The notes below the pieces were generated by a model that worked only from the letters and a program-made list of their open reading frames with translations, did not search any database and had not been told where the DNA came from. Positions 50,581-60,000 of a stretch of DNA of 60,000 nt are shown here, piece by piece (within the stretch, counting starts at the first letter, position 1; the number at the start of each line of letters is the position of its first letter). The stretch comes from Liolophura sinensis (Eukaryota; Mollusca; Polyplacophora; Chitonida; Chitonidae). The stretch covers positions 71,710,984 through 71,770,983 of the forward strand of contig NC_088300.1 of the NCBI RefSeq assembly GCF_032854445.1, written 5' to 3'. The translations under genes and the position numbers were made by a program.

Positions 50581-53500
50581 GTGACAGATGTTGATGGTTT
50601 TACACCACCAAATGGTCAAATTCTGTTATTTTTTATTTCTCTCGCTTTTTTTATTTTTTGCTTTTCGAAGAGTGAGTAGGAAGTGGAAGTATTTTTTTGT
50701 CAATTAACAATGCCTTTCCTCTCTTTAAAAGCTACACTACAAGCATTATGATTAAACACATCTTCAGATCTCAGTCAGCATTAAAAGTGAGCAACCGTGA
50801 CATCCATCAGTTTTTTTCTTAGAATCTGCAACAGGTGTTATGAATCTTTGTTTAAGTAAGTCACATACACTATCACTACTACATTCATGTATAAAAACAT
50901 AAATATAATCGTGACATAGTTTTTTTCATATGCACAAACAGAAATTTTGATTCTTTTATACAGTCATTTGTATCATTACTCCTTGTATATTACTTTTTCC
51001 CCAAAGATGTTATAAATCAGTAAAACAAAATTCATCATTATGGATGGTTAAATGTTTTTCTCAGCTCTGACTAAAACAGGATGCTAATTAGGCTGAAAGG
51101 CAGCTATGAACATGTAGTTCTATATCATGTCCTGCAGAAAAACTGAGGAATGTCTCACTATATAGGTGCATTATACACTATGTAAACGTTGAGATATGAT
51201 GAATTTGGAGGCATGAAAGGCGTGAAATCTTTATTATGGTCATGGTGATCTTTCAAATTCTCTGAAACTTCTAGGATCATGACTTGGTATAAATATCTAT
51301 TTGATCATTCACCAACATGAATGATATGTAGGTCAACATAAACTACAACTCTACAGTAGTACTCCTATGTCCCACATATAGCAGCTACAAGGTACTTGAA
51401 TTCAACCAGTGTAGGTAAAAATTGCTGGACGAGAAATTTAAGTCCACATACTACAAGGAAAACGATCACACAAAAATGACACGCTCACTGAGTGTTTAAA
51501 AAACTTTGTCACGGTATAGTCATCACTGTAACAATTTTCACATTAGAGAAAATGGCCAGAATGTAATCACAGATATATGAATGGCATGTGGTCACAATGT
51601 AATGCAACAGCCACATTTAAATGCACTGTCACAATATCCGAAGTTGGTGGCTACAGACACCACATTTAAATGCACTACTAAGGTATCAGAAACACAGTAT
51701 ATGCATGCTGTATTTAAAACATCACTTCCTGCACTGCCAATGGTTCAAGTGTATAATACTAGATTCCCTCACACATTTAGAGGCAAATCGATTAGTCACT
51801 GAGAATTTGAGAGTTACTGGACACAACTTTACATATACTGGTAACTTCTACTCACTTAACTAATCAGGAAAAGCCTTCTACACATAATGTGAAATTACTT
51901 GCTGCTTCGTACTAGGGCAAACAGGACTGAAAACAAAATTCAATCGAAATCAAGTTCTCCAAAAGCTTAACTTTAAATGTGTAAGTTCTATACACTTCTA
52001 TCATAAATTTCACAGTAATCTACCCTAATTCTTCAACCTTTTCATGTTACCACCATTGTGACCAATATTTTGAAACATTCTGAGAGAACTGTGGAATGTA
52101 GAGAAATAATTTGCACAGTTTTATGAAGCTTGAATCTTTAGTGACACAAACAAACCATTTTTGCTGTCACTTCCATTATAACTGCATAAATTCCACTAAA
52201 AAGTGGTTTAATGGTCAAAAACATTGAAGATCAACAGTATATAATGACACAATTGCTTACAAACATGTAAATATAAGCATGGTACATATGTATATTTATT
52301 AGGCCATCCAAGTTTCTTTTTAGTCCTACATGGTGCAGATCATAAAACTGATATGTAAATGGCGGACATAGATTTGTTATATTTGTTCTATGATTACAAA
52401 TTCTTTGTCCTCCTCAAAGATAAGTGGTTCTAATAGCAGGCTCATATGGAACTGGCATTAAAACAGCAGTTAACATGAAGGTGTATAGGAACATAAAACT
52501 AACATCACGCCAATGTGACATCTGACTGATTGAAAGGGAGTTACAAATGTGGACCATGTTAAAGAAAAATCACCACTGAGATGCTGTGACTTGTTGCCCC
52601 CCCCCCCACCACCCTCAACTAGTCATGGCTCATTTTTTGTGACCATTATGATAAATATTTATGTCAGTTTTTAGATCTTGACATAGATATCCTTAGCAGC
52701 TTACAGGAAGTCACAAGTTCTCAATCCACACTATTTATCACCGGGTATAGCCTGTAAGAACATTAAAGCCTACCAAACCCTGACCTAAATTTATAAGGCA
52801 CCACAAGTCCACATATGGACACATATGGTTGGGATCTAAAGGCTTTTGAAACACTCATGTTTGATAGAGACGCTAAAGCAGAGCAAGAAAGCAATACTAT
52901 CACACTGAAATATGTCCTTAGGGAAACTGAAGAAAAAACTACTTGCATAGAAGCCCATTCATCACTTCAATCCACAAATGTGTTTAAATTGAAATCAAAG
53001 TCAGAATGTGTCCACATGGTAGGCCTTGTTATTGGTGTCAACATTTCCTCGTAAAGAAAATGGCATATCAAGATATTATTCTAATTTTGTATTCAAGATG
53101 AATCCACTTTTCCTGGGATGGCCAATCTAAAGGCTCAAAACAACGAATAAGTTTATTCTTGCTTTAAAAACCTGTCTCTATACTATGAAATGTGAATGTT
53201 AACTTTAAAAAATTATAAGTAGGCCTACGTTTAATTTTGAACTAAAATGTGTATTCAACATACATGTACATGTGTACAGTTTACAAGTTTAATTATCATA
53301 TATGTTTTGGAAATTGCATTATTAATACAGAAATTGCATGTCTGCACATTTGTTTTTGTAATGGCATAAAGTGAATAAAAAAGAAAATGTGTAAAGTTAG
53401 TGACAAATGTGCAGGTGACAATATCAACATTTCACTTTAAATGACACCTGATTAATTAAAGGAAGGGAAAAGTATAAAAAAAAATGCCCACAGCTGCTCC

Positions 53501-53596
53501 CAACAACATGAAGGCAGAAATTTTTGACAACCAAATATGAGCGATTTACCTGTCATATTAATACTTGGCAAGTACATGTATGATGAATATATTTAC

Positions 53597-53643
53597 CAGT
53601 CTGCCCAGGTTCAGATTCATCAGGTGATCCAGAAGACAAAGGA
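53597..53643 (-). CDS. DEP-domain protein, short acidic Ser/Gly/Pro exon
   Basis: A 47-bp exon lies between the acceptor ATATGTTTTCAG| and the donor GACTG|GTAAAT. It enters in phase 2 and leaves in phase 1. In that frame it encodes PLSSGSPDESEPGQT, a typical disordered acidic linker. The last base G plus AT from the 38.7-kb exon makes GAT (Asp), so the two join cleanly, placing this linker some 35 residues before the DEP core. A second frame is also open (phase 1 in, phase 0 out, Leu-rich), but it would put the next exon into a frame with an early stop, so I prefer the linker reading. The intron to the next exon is about 14.8 kb. Confidence 0.6.
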
Positions 53644-54601
53644 CTGAAAACATATATGTATTACATACTATGTTTCATAGAGGACCTGAATGTAAGCCTA
53701 TGTAGGTTAAATTATTTTCCTATTTATTCATTTACTTATGTTTATAATTAAATAAAGGATATGTGTACAGCTTGATTTTCTGTATGTCAGCCTGACTACA
53801 TTTTTAGGCCAGCACTAAACAAAATTTGCAAAAATATTAAAATACCTAGGAGTCGACTACATGTTTTGCACATCACTTATACACAATATATAACAAGTAA
53901 TGATAGCTTTTCGTATTCAATAGTTAACAAAGTTTTCAGCTTGTACATGTGTATATACAACCACAAGTGAAGTGCATGCACCCACGTGTTAGGTTTAGTC
54001 AAACACACTTATAAATTCAAAATGGGTCAACCGGATACTGAGGTGTATATTGCAGAGATGTCTCAGGATTTAATACATGTATGATGACATTGTACATAAA
54101 GCTGGCGACACAGCTGATATAAATGACATGTCCACACAGAGCTTGGAATCACACGTACAACAGGGGTAGGGTCTACTGCTACATACTGTAGAATTGCAGC
54201 TATGCTGGACTCCCCATAAATCAAACCCAAAGTGTCTGAGAAGCCAGGCTACTGCATTTTAATGGGCAACATAACTGGTCAAGTCTATGATTACCCCCCT
54301 AGACTTAACCAAATGTAAATATTTAGACAGATGATAATCTGAGAAAACTGGGTCAGAAAAGCTTGGCACACTGTTTACTGTAAGCTATGAAACTTAAGAA
54401 TAGCAGACAGACTGGTTAAGTTTCTGTCTCCAGTCATATTATAAGACATACTAACAACACACCTTAGTGTAGATTACATACACACCTGAGTAATATACTG
54501 TACATATATCTGAACCACAGTTAGCTAAGAAGACATGGCTCATTAGGTTCATTCAGCAAAACTCTTATTTGTGAGCCAAATAGTGAAAAAGGGTGCAACA
54601 T

Positions 54602-55100
54602 TATACATGTGTATGTGTTTATACATGTGTATGTGTTTATACATGTGTAGGTGTTTATACATATGTAGGTGTTTATACGTATGTAGGTGTTTGTACATGT
54701 GTATGTGTTTATATGTGTATGTGATTATATGTGTGTAGGTGTTTATATGTGTGTATGTGTTTATACATATGTAGGTGTTTATACATGTGTATGTGTTTAT
54801 ACATATGTATGTGTTTATACATATGTAGGTGTTCATACATGTGTATGTGTTTATACATATATGCAGGTGTTTGTACATGTGTATGTGTTTATACATATGT
54901 CGGTGTTTATACGTGTAGGGATTTATACGTTTGTAGGTGTTTATACATGTGTAGGTGTTTATACATATGTAGGTGTTTATACATGTGTAAGTGTTTATAC
55001 ATGTGTATGTGTTTATACATATGTAGGTGTTTATACATGTGTAGGTGTTTATACGTGTGTAGGTGTTTATACATGTATACGGGTTTATACGTGTGTAGGG
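54602..55100. repeat. 18-bp minisatellite, about 27 copies
   Basis: Tandem units of the type TACATGTGTATGTGTTTA, with G/T, A/G and C/T variants and a few indels, run for about 500 bp. Because 18 is a multiple of three, several frames on both strands stay open for 70-185 codons; these are repeat artefacts, not genes. The unit is an alternating purine-pyrimidine sequence of the kind that tends to expand and may adopt non-B forms. Confidence 0.9.
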
Positions 55101-55139
55101 TTCCACATATACATGTACTGTATTTCACCTAAAGTTTAG

Positions 55140-55400
55140 GGGGCCTCCGTGGCTCAGTTGGTTAGAGCACTAGCACAGCGTAATGACCCAAGAGTCTCTC
55201 ACCAATGCGGTCGCTGTGAGTTCAAGTCCAGCTCATGCTGGCTTCCTCTCCGGCCATAAGTGGGAAGGTCTGCCAGCAACCTGCAGATGTTTCCCCCGGG
55301 TTGCCCGGTTTCCACCCACCATAATGCTGACCGCCGTCGTGTAAGTGAAATATTCTTGAGTACGGTGTAAAACACCAATCAAATAAATAAATAATAAATA
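55140..55400 (+). mobile_element. Full-length tRNA-derived SINE with target-site duplication
   Basis: The head is tRNA-like, with an A box (TGGCTCAGTTGG, 55150-55161) and a B box (GAGTTCAAGTCC, 55218-55229), so it carries an internal RNA polymerase III promoter. The body continues to a conserved tail (AAGTGAAATATTCTTGAGTA, then GTAAAACACCAATCAAATAA) ending in AATAAATA-type repeats. It is flanked by perfect 11-bp duplications CTAAAGTTTAG at 55129-55139 and 55401-55411. The tail matches, as I remember it, a SINE family widespread in bivalve genomes. The copy looks young: both ends and the duplication are intact. Confidence 0.9.
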
Positions 55401-55570
55401 CTAAAGTTTAGCTTCTTTGCTAGATTCTAAGTGGTTCATCCACCTTATTATGTCACGTAAGACTTTATTTTGTGAAATTTGATTAATTTTATATCAAAAA
55501 TACTTAAGTGTTAGCATAAAAAGCATCATTTTAAGGCGTTTTGTGTGCCTCCACACTTGCATTTTTACAG
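55401..55570 (+). repeat. Old dispersed repeat interrupted by the SINE
   Basis: This continues the repeat whose first bases (ACTGTATTTCACCTAAAG) lie at 55118-55138. The SINE has been inserted inside it, duplicating CTAAAGTTTAG. Similar sequence without the insertion is found at 44.28-44.44 kb, which serves as the empty-site comparison. Confidence 0.55.
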
Positions 55571-57320
55571 CCCAATCTAGGTGAAATCCAGTATGCATCA
55601 AGTATTCTTAAATCCATTATAAAGGAATCTTTCTTATGAATATATACATTTATCTTTTTAAGTATGGATAAATAAAACATCAATTTTGATGGAAACAGTT
55701 ATAACTTGTTAGGCTTTATTCTCAAGCTACCCCAGCAACGTCACTAAACAAACTGTAAAGCATCTGTGAGCCAACATCTTTAGTTAAAATTTGAAATTAC
55801 ATATTGAATTAACAAATGTATGGAGCTGCACATATTTATTATCGACTCCACAAACCTTTATGTGGCGGGAGAAAATTTGATCTTTTTCATGTCTGCCTGA
55901 GATTCTTAGAAACAAGCATACGTACGGAGTTGAACATATGAAAGGTCCATGCCAGTCTCTGGTTGGGTTATGCAATACAGACAGCTGATTCGTAATGCAT
56001 GCTTGCAGTGATTAAGAAATGTTTAATGTTCATGTAGTCCTCAGTCAAATGTCAACAAATGGAAGGAAAGCGTGCTGTTTGTTGACATATTGTTTCTGTT
56101 TAACATTCAGTTGCACACTCATTCAACGGACAATGGGCTTGTTTGTTCACTTTGGGCCTGGTGTTTGTTTGAAATTTACAGGACCTTCAACTTTGAAAAC
56201 AACAAATGTTATTGCTCAAGAAAAAAAAAAGTATGAAAGAAAACTGAACACAATGTGAGTCCTGATTTTCAGATCAAAATAAAACTCCCTTTCTAGAGTG
56301 AGCTTTTATATAGCTAGGTCAGGCTGAACTGTACTGACATGTTAACTTTCATGCACTATGTAGTGTTTCCAAGAGCTAGCTGGATATTGATGTGGCAAAG
56401 AAGTTAAACTCACAAATGGCACTGAAGAAACATACAATATTTTAAAGTGAGTCAAGAAATCATAAAATGTATGAGCGAAACACACATGTATTACATGTAC
56501 ACGTGTGCAACAAATACAGGAAAACCAAGGAGTGTACAAGTACTACACGTATATGTGTCTTACTGCTGCCTGGAGAACATTGATTAATCAATTCTTTGAG
56601 ATCAAAATATATTTATTAATGTCAATTAAGGTGTTTCCATTCAGGTGTTTCCATAAATTCATGACCCCATGTGAAACATCATCTTTATCAATAACTCATT
56701 ATAACAAAGACATTAAAATACATGTACATCGATGCACAAGTGCATGTGGACGGCTATTTCACTTTACAATCAGTTTCAGATTAGGCAACTATGGATATCT
56801 ACACATTTTGGATCCATCATGTTGCCACATAATATAGTACACAGTAGCCTGCTTTTATTAATAATTTATAATTTCAAACTGCATATGTGAAATGACTCCC
56901 ATGAATTCAACAGAACAGCACTACTTGCGCAAGAAGGTATTTTTGTGTACATGTATGTAGTTATACAAACTGATTCCTGTCTATCCATCCATGACAAGAA
57001 AAATTTTGCATTGAAACATGTTGGATATAAAATATGCCTTTTTTGTTTGTCCTAAAAATTTCATTTACTGTTTTTTTAAGTGATTAAAGTCTTTGTTAAT
57101 TGGGACTTTACGCATAAAAACAACGCAATTGAAAGTAAGTCTCCAAACTTTCAGTTTGGAAAATGTTATACCTGCATTGATTCTTTCATTTCCGGAAAAG
57201 TTAACATGTTTGGGAAAGCCCAAATGAGATATGTTAAAAATGTCATTCACAATGCTTTATTTAAATATGCGCAGATTTGTGGTTTCACTCACATCATTAT
57301 GTACATGCTTACCTTTATAC

Positions 57321-57456
57321 CTGTAATTCCATTCCATCATGTGATTACAGCTGTAGCATGGTTGTACAGTGACATCTTTGTGTGAACATTCTTTGGAACT
57401 GACAATGCTTTGGGCTGGACATCAACTCTATCGCCAACTTGGCTTGTCAGTGGAAC
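57321..57456 (-). CDS. Probable 5' exon of the DEP-domain gene (frame and donor ambiguous)
   Basis: The acceptor is GTCTTTTATTAG|. Two models feed the 53.6-kb exon in the right phase. Model A: noncoding until ATGATGG (57340-57335; the second ATG has A at -3 and G at +4), giving MMEWNY, then the donor TTACAG|GTATAA at 57321 in phase 2. Model B: coding in phase 0 from the acceptor (VPLTSQVGDRVDVQPKALSV, then PKNVHTKMS), with the donor CT|GTACAA at 57368, also phase 2. A third reading in phase 1 ends after nine codons (STDKPSWR, then TAG) and would make this the last exon of the gene to the right. Model A has the better donor; model B extends naturally into the 30-bp exon just upstream. Confidence 0.4.
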
Positions 57457-57591
57457 CTAATAAAAGACATATATCCATATGTATATACAAGCTGATCATA
57501 GAAATGTATCACTGACACGAAAGTTACAGATTAATATATATTGACTATAAATTTGATTATTGGATATTTTATTCACGTTTTATCCATTTAC

Positions 57592-57621
57592 CTGTGTCTT
57601 TTCTTGGCTTGGTGTTGAAAA
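57592..57621 (-). CDS. Possible 30-bp exon upstream of the DEP-domain gene
   Basis: Thirty bases lie between TTAATTACAG| and GACACAG|GTAAAT, with a 135-bp intron to the next acceptor. The length is a multiple of three, so it preserves whichever phase enters. In phase 0 it reads FSTPSQEKTQ and continues into the VPLTSQ reading of the next exon; in phase 1 it reads FNTKPRKDT and continues to a TAG in the next exon. It could also be untranslated leader. The acceptor is AT-rich rather than pyrimidine-rich. Confidence 0.3.
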
Positions 57622-58456
57622 CTGTAATTAATAATCTTTAAATTAAAAGTAATAATGGTCAGTTTTGAAACACGTATACCCTAATTCTTCTAATTTTTGG
57701 GACACCTGGTCTGCTCTTTTTAGCCGGTATAGTCATAATTGTAACAGGGATGTTTACTGTAGTTTCTTTTATTTCAAATGGTTAGTCCATTAATGATCAA
57801 TATATTTATCTTTACTCTTCCTAAAAAAACTGGGAGAGAAATGTAATGTAAATCATAAGCTTAGAATGAACCAACCCCTTATGTGTCACAGTGATATTAA
57901 AGACAAGCACTTTAACCACCCAAAAATGATACACCTCAACTCATTTTTAAGCCATATACCAGAATACTTTGCTTGTACAGCAACATAGGAACTCACCACA
58001 CCTTGTCAAGTAAAGGTCCATGCAATCTACTGTTATAAAGTAGCAATCAAGCAGACAAGCTGAATTCAAACATGCACTGGTCTTAAACAATTATGTTATC
58101 AGGGTGGTGTATTTATTGTTCATGTAAAAGGCATGTATATTAATCTTTTATACTGTTTTGTTTTGAAACTATGAGTAGGGGGCCTACAAAGTACGCATAC
58201 ATAAAAAAAAGAACAAGTAAACATACAGCATTACTTCAAGGAAAAATTGTATTCAAATGTTATTTGCACTTTTATGTACCTTATGTCTAATATTCAGCTC
58301 AGCATTATAAGCTATACTTGTACATTATACTAATTTATAACAATGTGTAAATGCTCACAGACTACACTAAAACAAAAAAAGCTTTCCCTCCATCTATTTG
58401 ATGCATTTGGAGCTGATGATGAGCAGCGGTACGTACATCCACAGGGTGCCGTTTCC

Positions 58457-58462
58457 TTTATT
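58457..58462 (-). terminator. Polyadenylation signal AATAAA
   Basis: AATAAA on the minus strand lies about 140 nt downstream of the TAG that closes the 58.6-kb exon, the usual position for a short 3' untranslated region. Such hexamers are common by chance in AT-rich DNA. Confidence 0.35.
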
Positions 58463-58600
58463 CATACATTTTGTTTTCCACAATCTACGAACATCACAAA
58501 AGTGATCTGTCAGAGTATCAGGTACAAAGTAGGCCTTTTCAAAGCTGTCAAAATGATTTGCCTTTTAAAAAAGTCATAGAGATAAGAAGAAAGACATCAG

Positions 58601-58742
58601 CTACAAACCATTGTCACTGTTAGACCCTCTTGGTGTGGAATTCTTTTGGTGTGATGACATAGGTATTCCATATCTATCCCAGGGTTTTGAATGTTGAGGC
58701 TGAGGTTTACAGATCCCTGGGCTGGCATTCTTCTCTGGACCG
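58601..58742 (-). CDS. Probable last coding exon of an unidentified protein
   Basis: A T-rich tract ending in TTAATTCCAG| forms a good acceptor. The frame enters in phase 2 and reads GPEKNASPGICKPQPQHSKP, WDRYGIPMSSHQKNSTPRGS, then NSDNGL and TAG at 58603-58601. The composition (Ser, Pro, Asn, Lys, Gln, one KPWDRYG aromatic patch) suggests a disordered tail. An AATAAA lies about 140 nt downstream on the same strand, supporting a terminal exon. A weak donor (AATG|GTTTGT) would instead allow splicing in phase 1 to the small exons at 57.6 and 57.4 kb. The rest of the gene lies off the right edge or in the unresolved stretch 58.74-60 kb. The family is not recognised. Confidence 0.5.
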
Positions 58743-60000
58743 CTGGAATTAATGAGCAGTAATACCAGACAACAAAAATAACAAATAAATAACAGGGAAC
58801 TGGAACTTGACACCTAATCTCAAGTTTCAGAGAAACAAAATTTAACGGTATCTTTGGGTACAATTCTATAGACGATCAGCGACCATGAAGGTAAAATTCG
58901 AAGCTCATCAACCCAGGCGGCCCTCAGGTACTGTAAAGGTGTCCGGGCAGAAAGCAGGTTTTATTTAAGCTTACTGTTTAAATCTTACATGTTCAGACAT
59001 GTTCTATCCAGGCCCCTCTGTGACGACAAACGCCCCAATTTCAGAGATGCACACCTACATTGAGCATGTAAGCAGTTCACAGTCTATGAATTGAATGGGC
59101 GCCTTGGTATTCAATAATGTACAAATACATATCACTCATGTACCATATACATGTATCAGTTAAATTTGGAACAAGGTCAGTGTTAGGTCCTACAGTGATG
59201 GGTAATTTATACATACACATAAGCCTACATGTACTTCTCTAACATAAAACATTGTGTATGCTTGGGTTTATTTAGCAGAACACCTATATGTAAAAACAAC
59301 CTGTATGGTAATGTGACACGCATGCATGTACTCATGAATTTATGCTACATGTACCGCTAAAGTTACACGTACTACTAAAGTTACATTAGCAGCAATATAA
59401 TCTTGGTAAACAATGGCTTGGATACTTATTACATCTAGCATGTGCATTTTGAAGGAAAGATGTGAAAAGTATTCAAACAAAAAGCCTTATTAACTGAAAA
59501 TATAAGAGATCAGCAGTCTATAGTGCTCTTCCTATTTTCTTGACTAAGCTGAATTTTATGAGGCCTGCCTGTTGACCACCTTAATCTCTAGTGTTTGTAA
59601 TCTTTAGTGTGAGCAATGTTGCCTATGTCAGTTTGCACAGCTCTCCAAATGTTAGTCAGGGACAGTGATAACCTAATACTCACTATTATTTGTTAACACC
59701 AACTACTAAATCCCAAAACAGCAACACATGTGCATGCATGTGGCAGATGTAGTTACAGTTTTCCCTTGTGTTGTATACGATGTACAGGTATACAGTTACA
59801 TGTATGTGTACGCTGGAATCTCATTATTACATGTAGTACAATTTGTTGGCCTTAGAACATGTAACCGTACTTCACCGAGGGTGTCACTATCTGCTCGTGA
59901 GTTTATACAGTTTATACAGTTTTTTAGAGTATACTCCAATATCAGTCTACTATTAAAGCAATTGAATTAAACTTAAATTAAAAAAACACACGAAAAGGTG
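58743..60000. other. Right end, no confident gene
   Basis: The stretch 58,870-58,980 is less AT-rich and open on both strands, with a possible minus-strand acceptor (ACCTTTACAG| near 58,934) and a possible plus-strand donor (CCTCAG|GTACTG near 58,928). It may hold an exon of the gene ending at 58.6 kb, but the strand cannot be decided. The remainder is AT-rich and featureless. Confidence 0.35.

Larger units (their letters stand above)
38773..53596. other. Large intron of the DEP-domain gene
   Basis: Holds the two inverted 290-bp repeats, one old repeat copy, a CT microsatellite, a tandem duplication and one candidate plus-strand exon. A 79-codon plus-strand frame at 52,815-53,054 has protein-like composition but lacks a clear acceptor. 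Otherwise nothing recognisable. Confidence 0.5.

Noticed and set aside
54549-55139. Frames of 73-185 codons on both strands, rich in repeated Tyr/Thr/Ile/Asn or Cys/Val/Tyr motifs
   Set aside because: They are translations of the 18-bp tandem repeat.
55141-55230. tRNA gene suggested by A and B boxes
   Set aside because: It is the head of the SINE; the body, tail and target duplication show a retroposon rather than a functional tRNA gene.
57080-57385. 101-codon plus-strand frame overlapping the minus-strand exon candidates
   Set aside because: The opposite strand is also open; AT-rich Ile/Phe/Asn/Lys composition without a domain or splice pair.
1-60000. Bacterial-type features (operons, CRISPR arrays, insertion sequences, ribosome-binding sites)
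   Set aside because: The window is clearly eukaryotic; no array of spaced identical repeats or operon-like gene packing is present.

Overview
This is a 60 kb piece of an animal nuclear genome, most likely from a marine mollusc and probably a bivalve. The DNA is AT-rich, contains no long uninterrupted reading frames, and carries short exons with GT-AG splice sites separated by introns of up to about 15 kb. A tRNA-derived SINE with a conserved 3' tail and an AATAAATA-like end, a second dispersed repeat of about 290 bp, and many ACATGTAC-type motifs are all, as I remember them, typical of bivalve genomes. The species assignment is inference; no database search was possible. Most long open frames in the window are chance frames or tandem-repeat artefacts.

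Three genes can be partly assembled by hand, all on the minus strand and read right to left. (1) The right edge (58.6 kb) holds an exon of an unidentified Ser/Pro/Asn-rich protein, probably its last coding exon. (2) From about 57.6 to 22.7 kb runs a gene for a DEP-domain protein. The DEP domain is split between exons at 38.7 kb and 28.3 kb whose reading phases join exactly. A short acidic Ser/Gly/Pro exon at 53.6 kb joins in phase on the upstream side, and two more phase-compatible exons at 23.6 and 22.8 kb may form the C-terminus. (3) From about 19.3 kb to beyond the left edge runs a gene for a secreted or membrane immunoglobulin-superfamily protein. It has a GC/CpG-richer 5' region (17.9-19.4 kb), a noncoding first exon with two perfect AG|GTAAGT donors, a signal-peptide exon at 11.8 kb, a 10.2 kb intron, and the first half of an Ig domain at 1.4 kb; the rest lies outside the window.

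The first large intron of the Ig gene contains two unexplained coding-like blocks: a plus-strand exon-shaped block at 5.0-5.4 kb and a minus-strand Cys-rich frame at 7.6-8.0 kb. Between the Ig gene and the DEP gene a plus-strand CRE-CCAAT-TATA cluster at 20.06-20.11 kb, followed by a consensus splice donor, suggests a divergent transcript.

Mobile and repeated DNA: the most interesting element is a 253-bp insertion at 25.28-25.53 kb, flanked by 15-bp direct repeats. It is built as a near-perfect inverted repeat, and each arm carries a degenerate hammerhead-ribozyme-like core, which points to a Penelope-like or retrozyme-type retroelement remnant. There are also a full SINE with an 11-bp target duplication inserted into an older repeat (55.1-55.4 kb), two SINE tails (1.8 and 31.8 kb), a pair of oppositely oriented 290-bp repeats (39.5 and 46.5 kb), an 18-bp minisatellite (54.6-55.1 kb) and several homopolymer runs.
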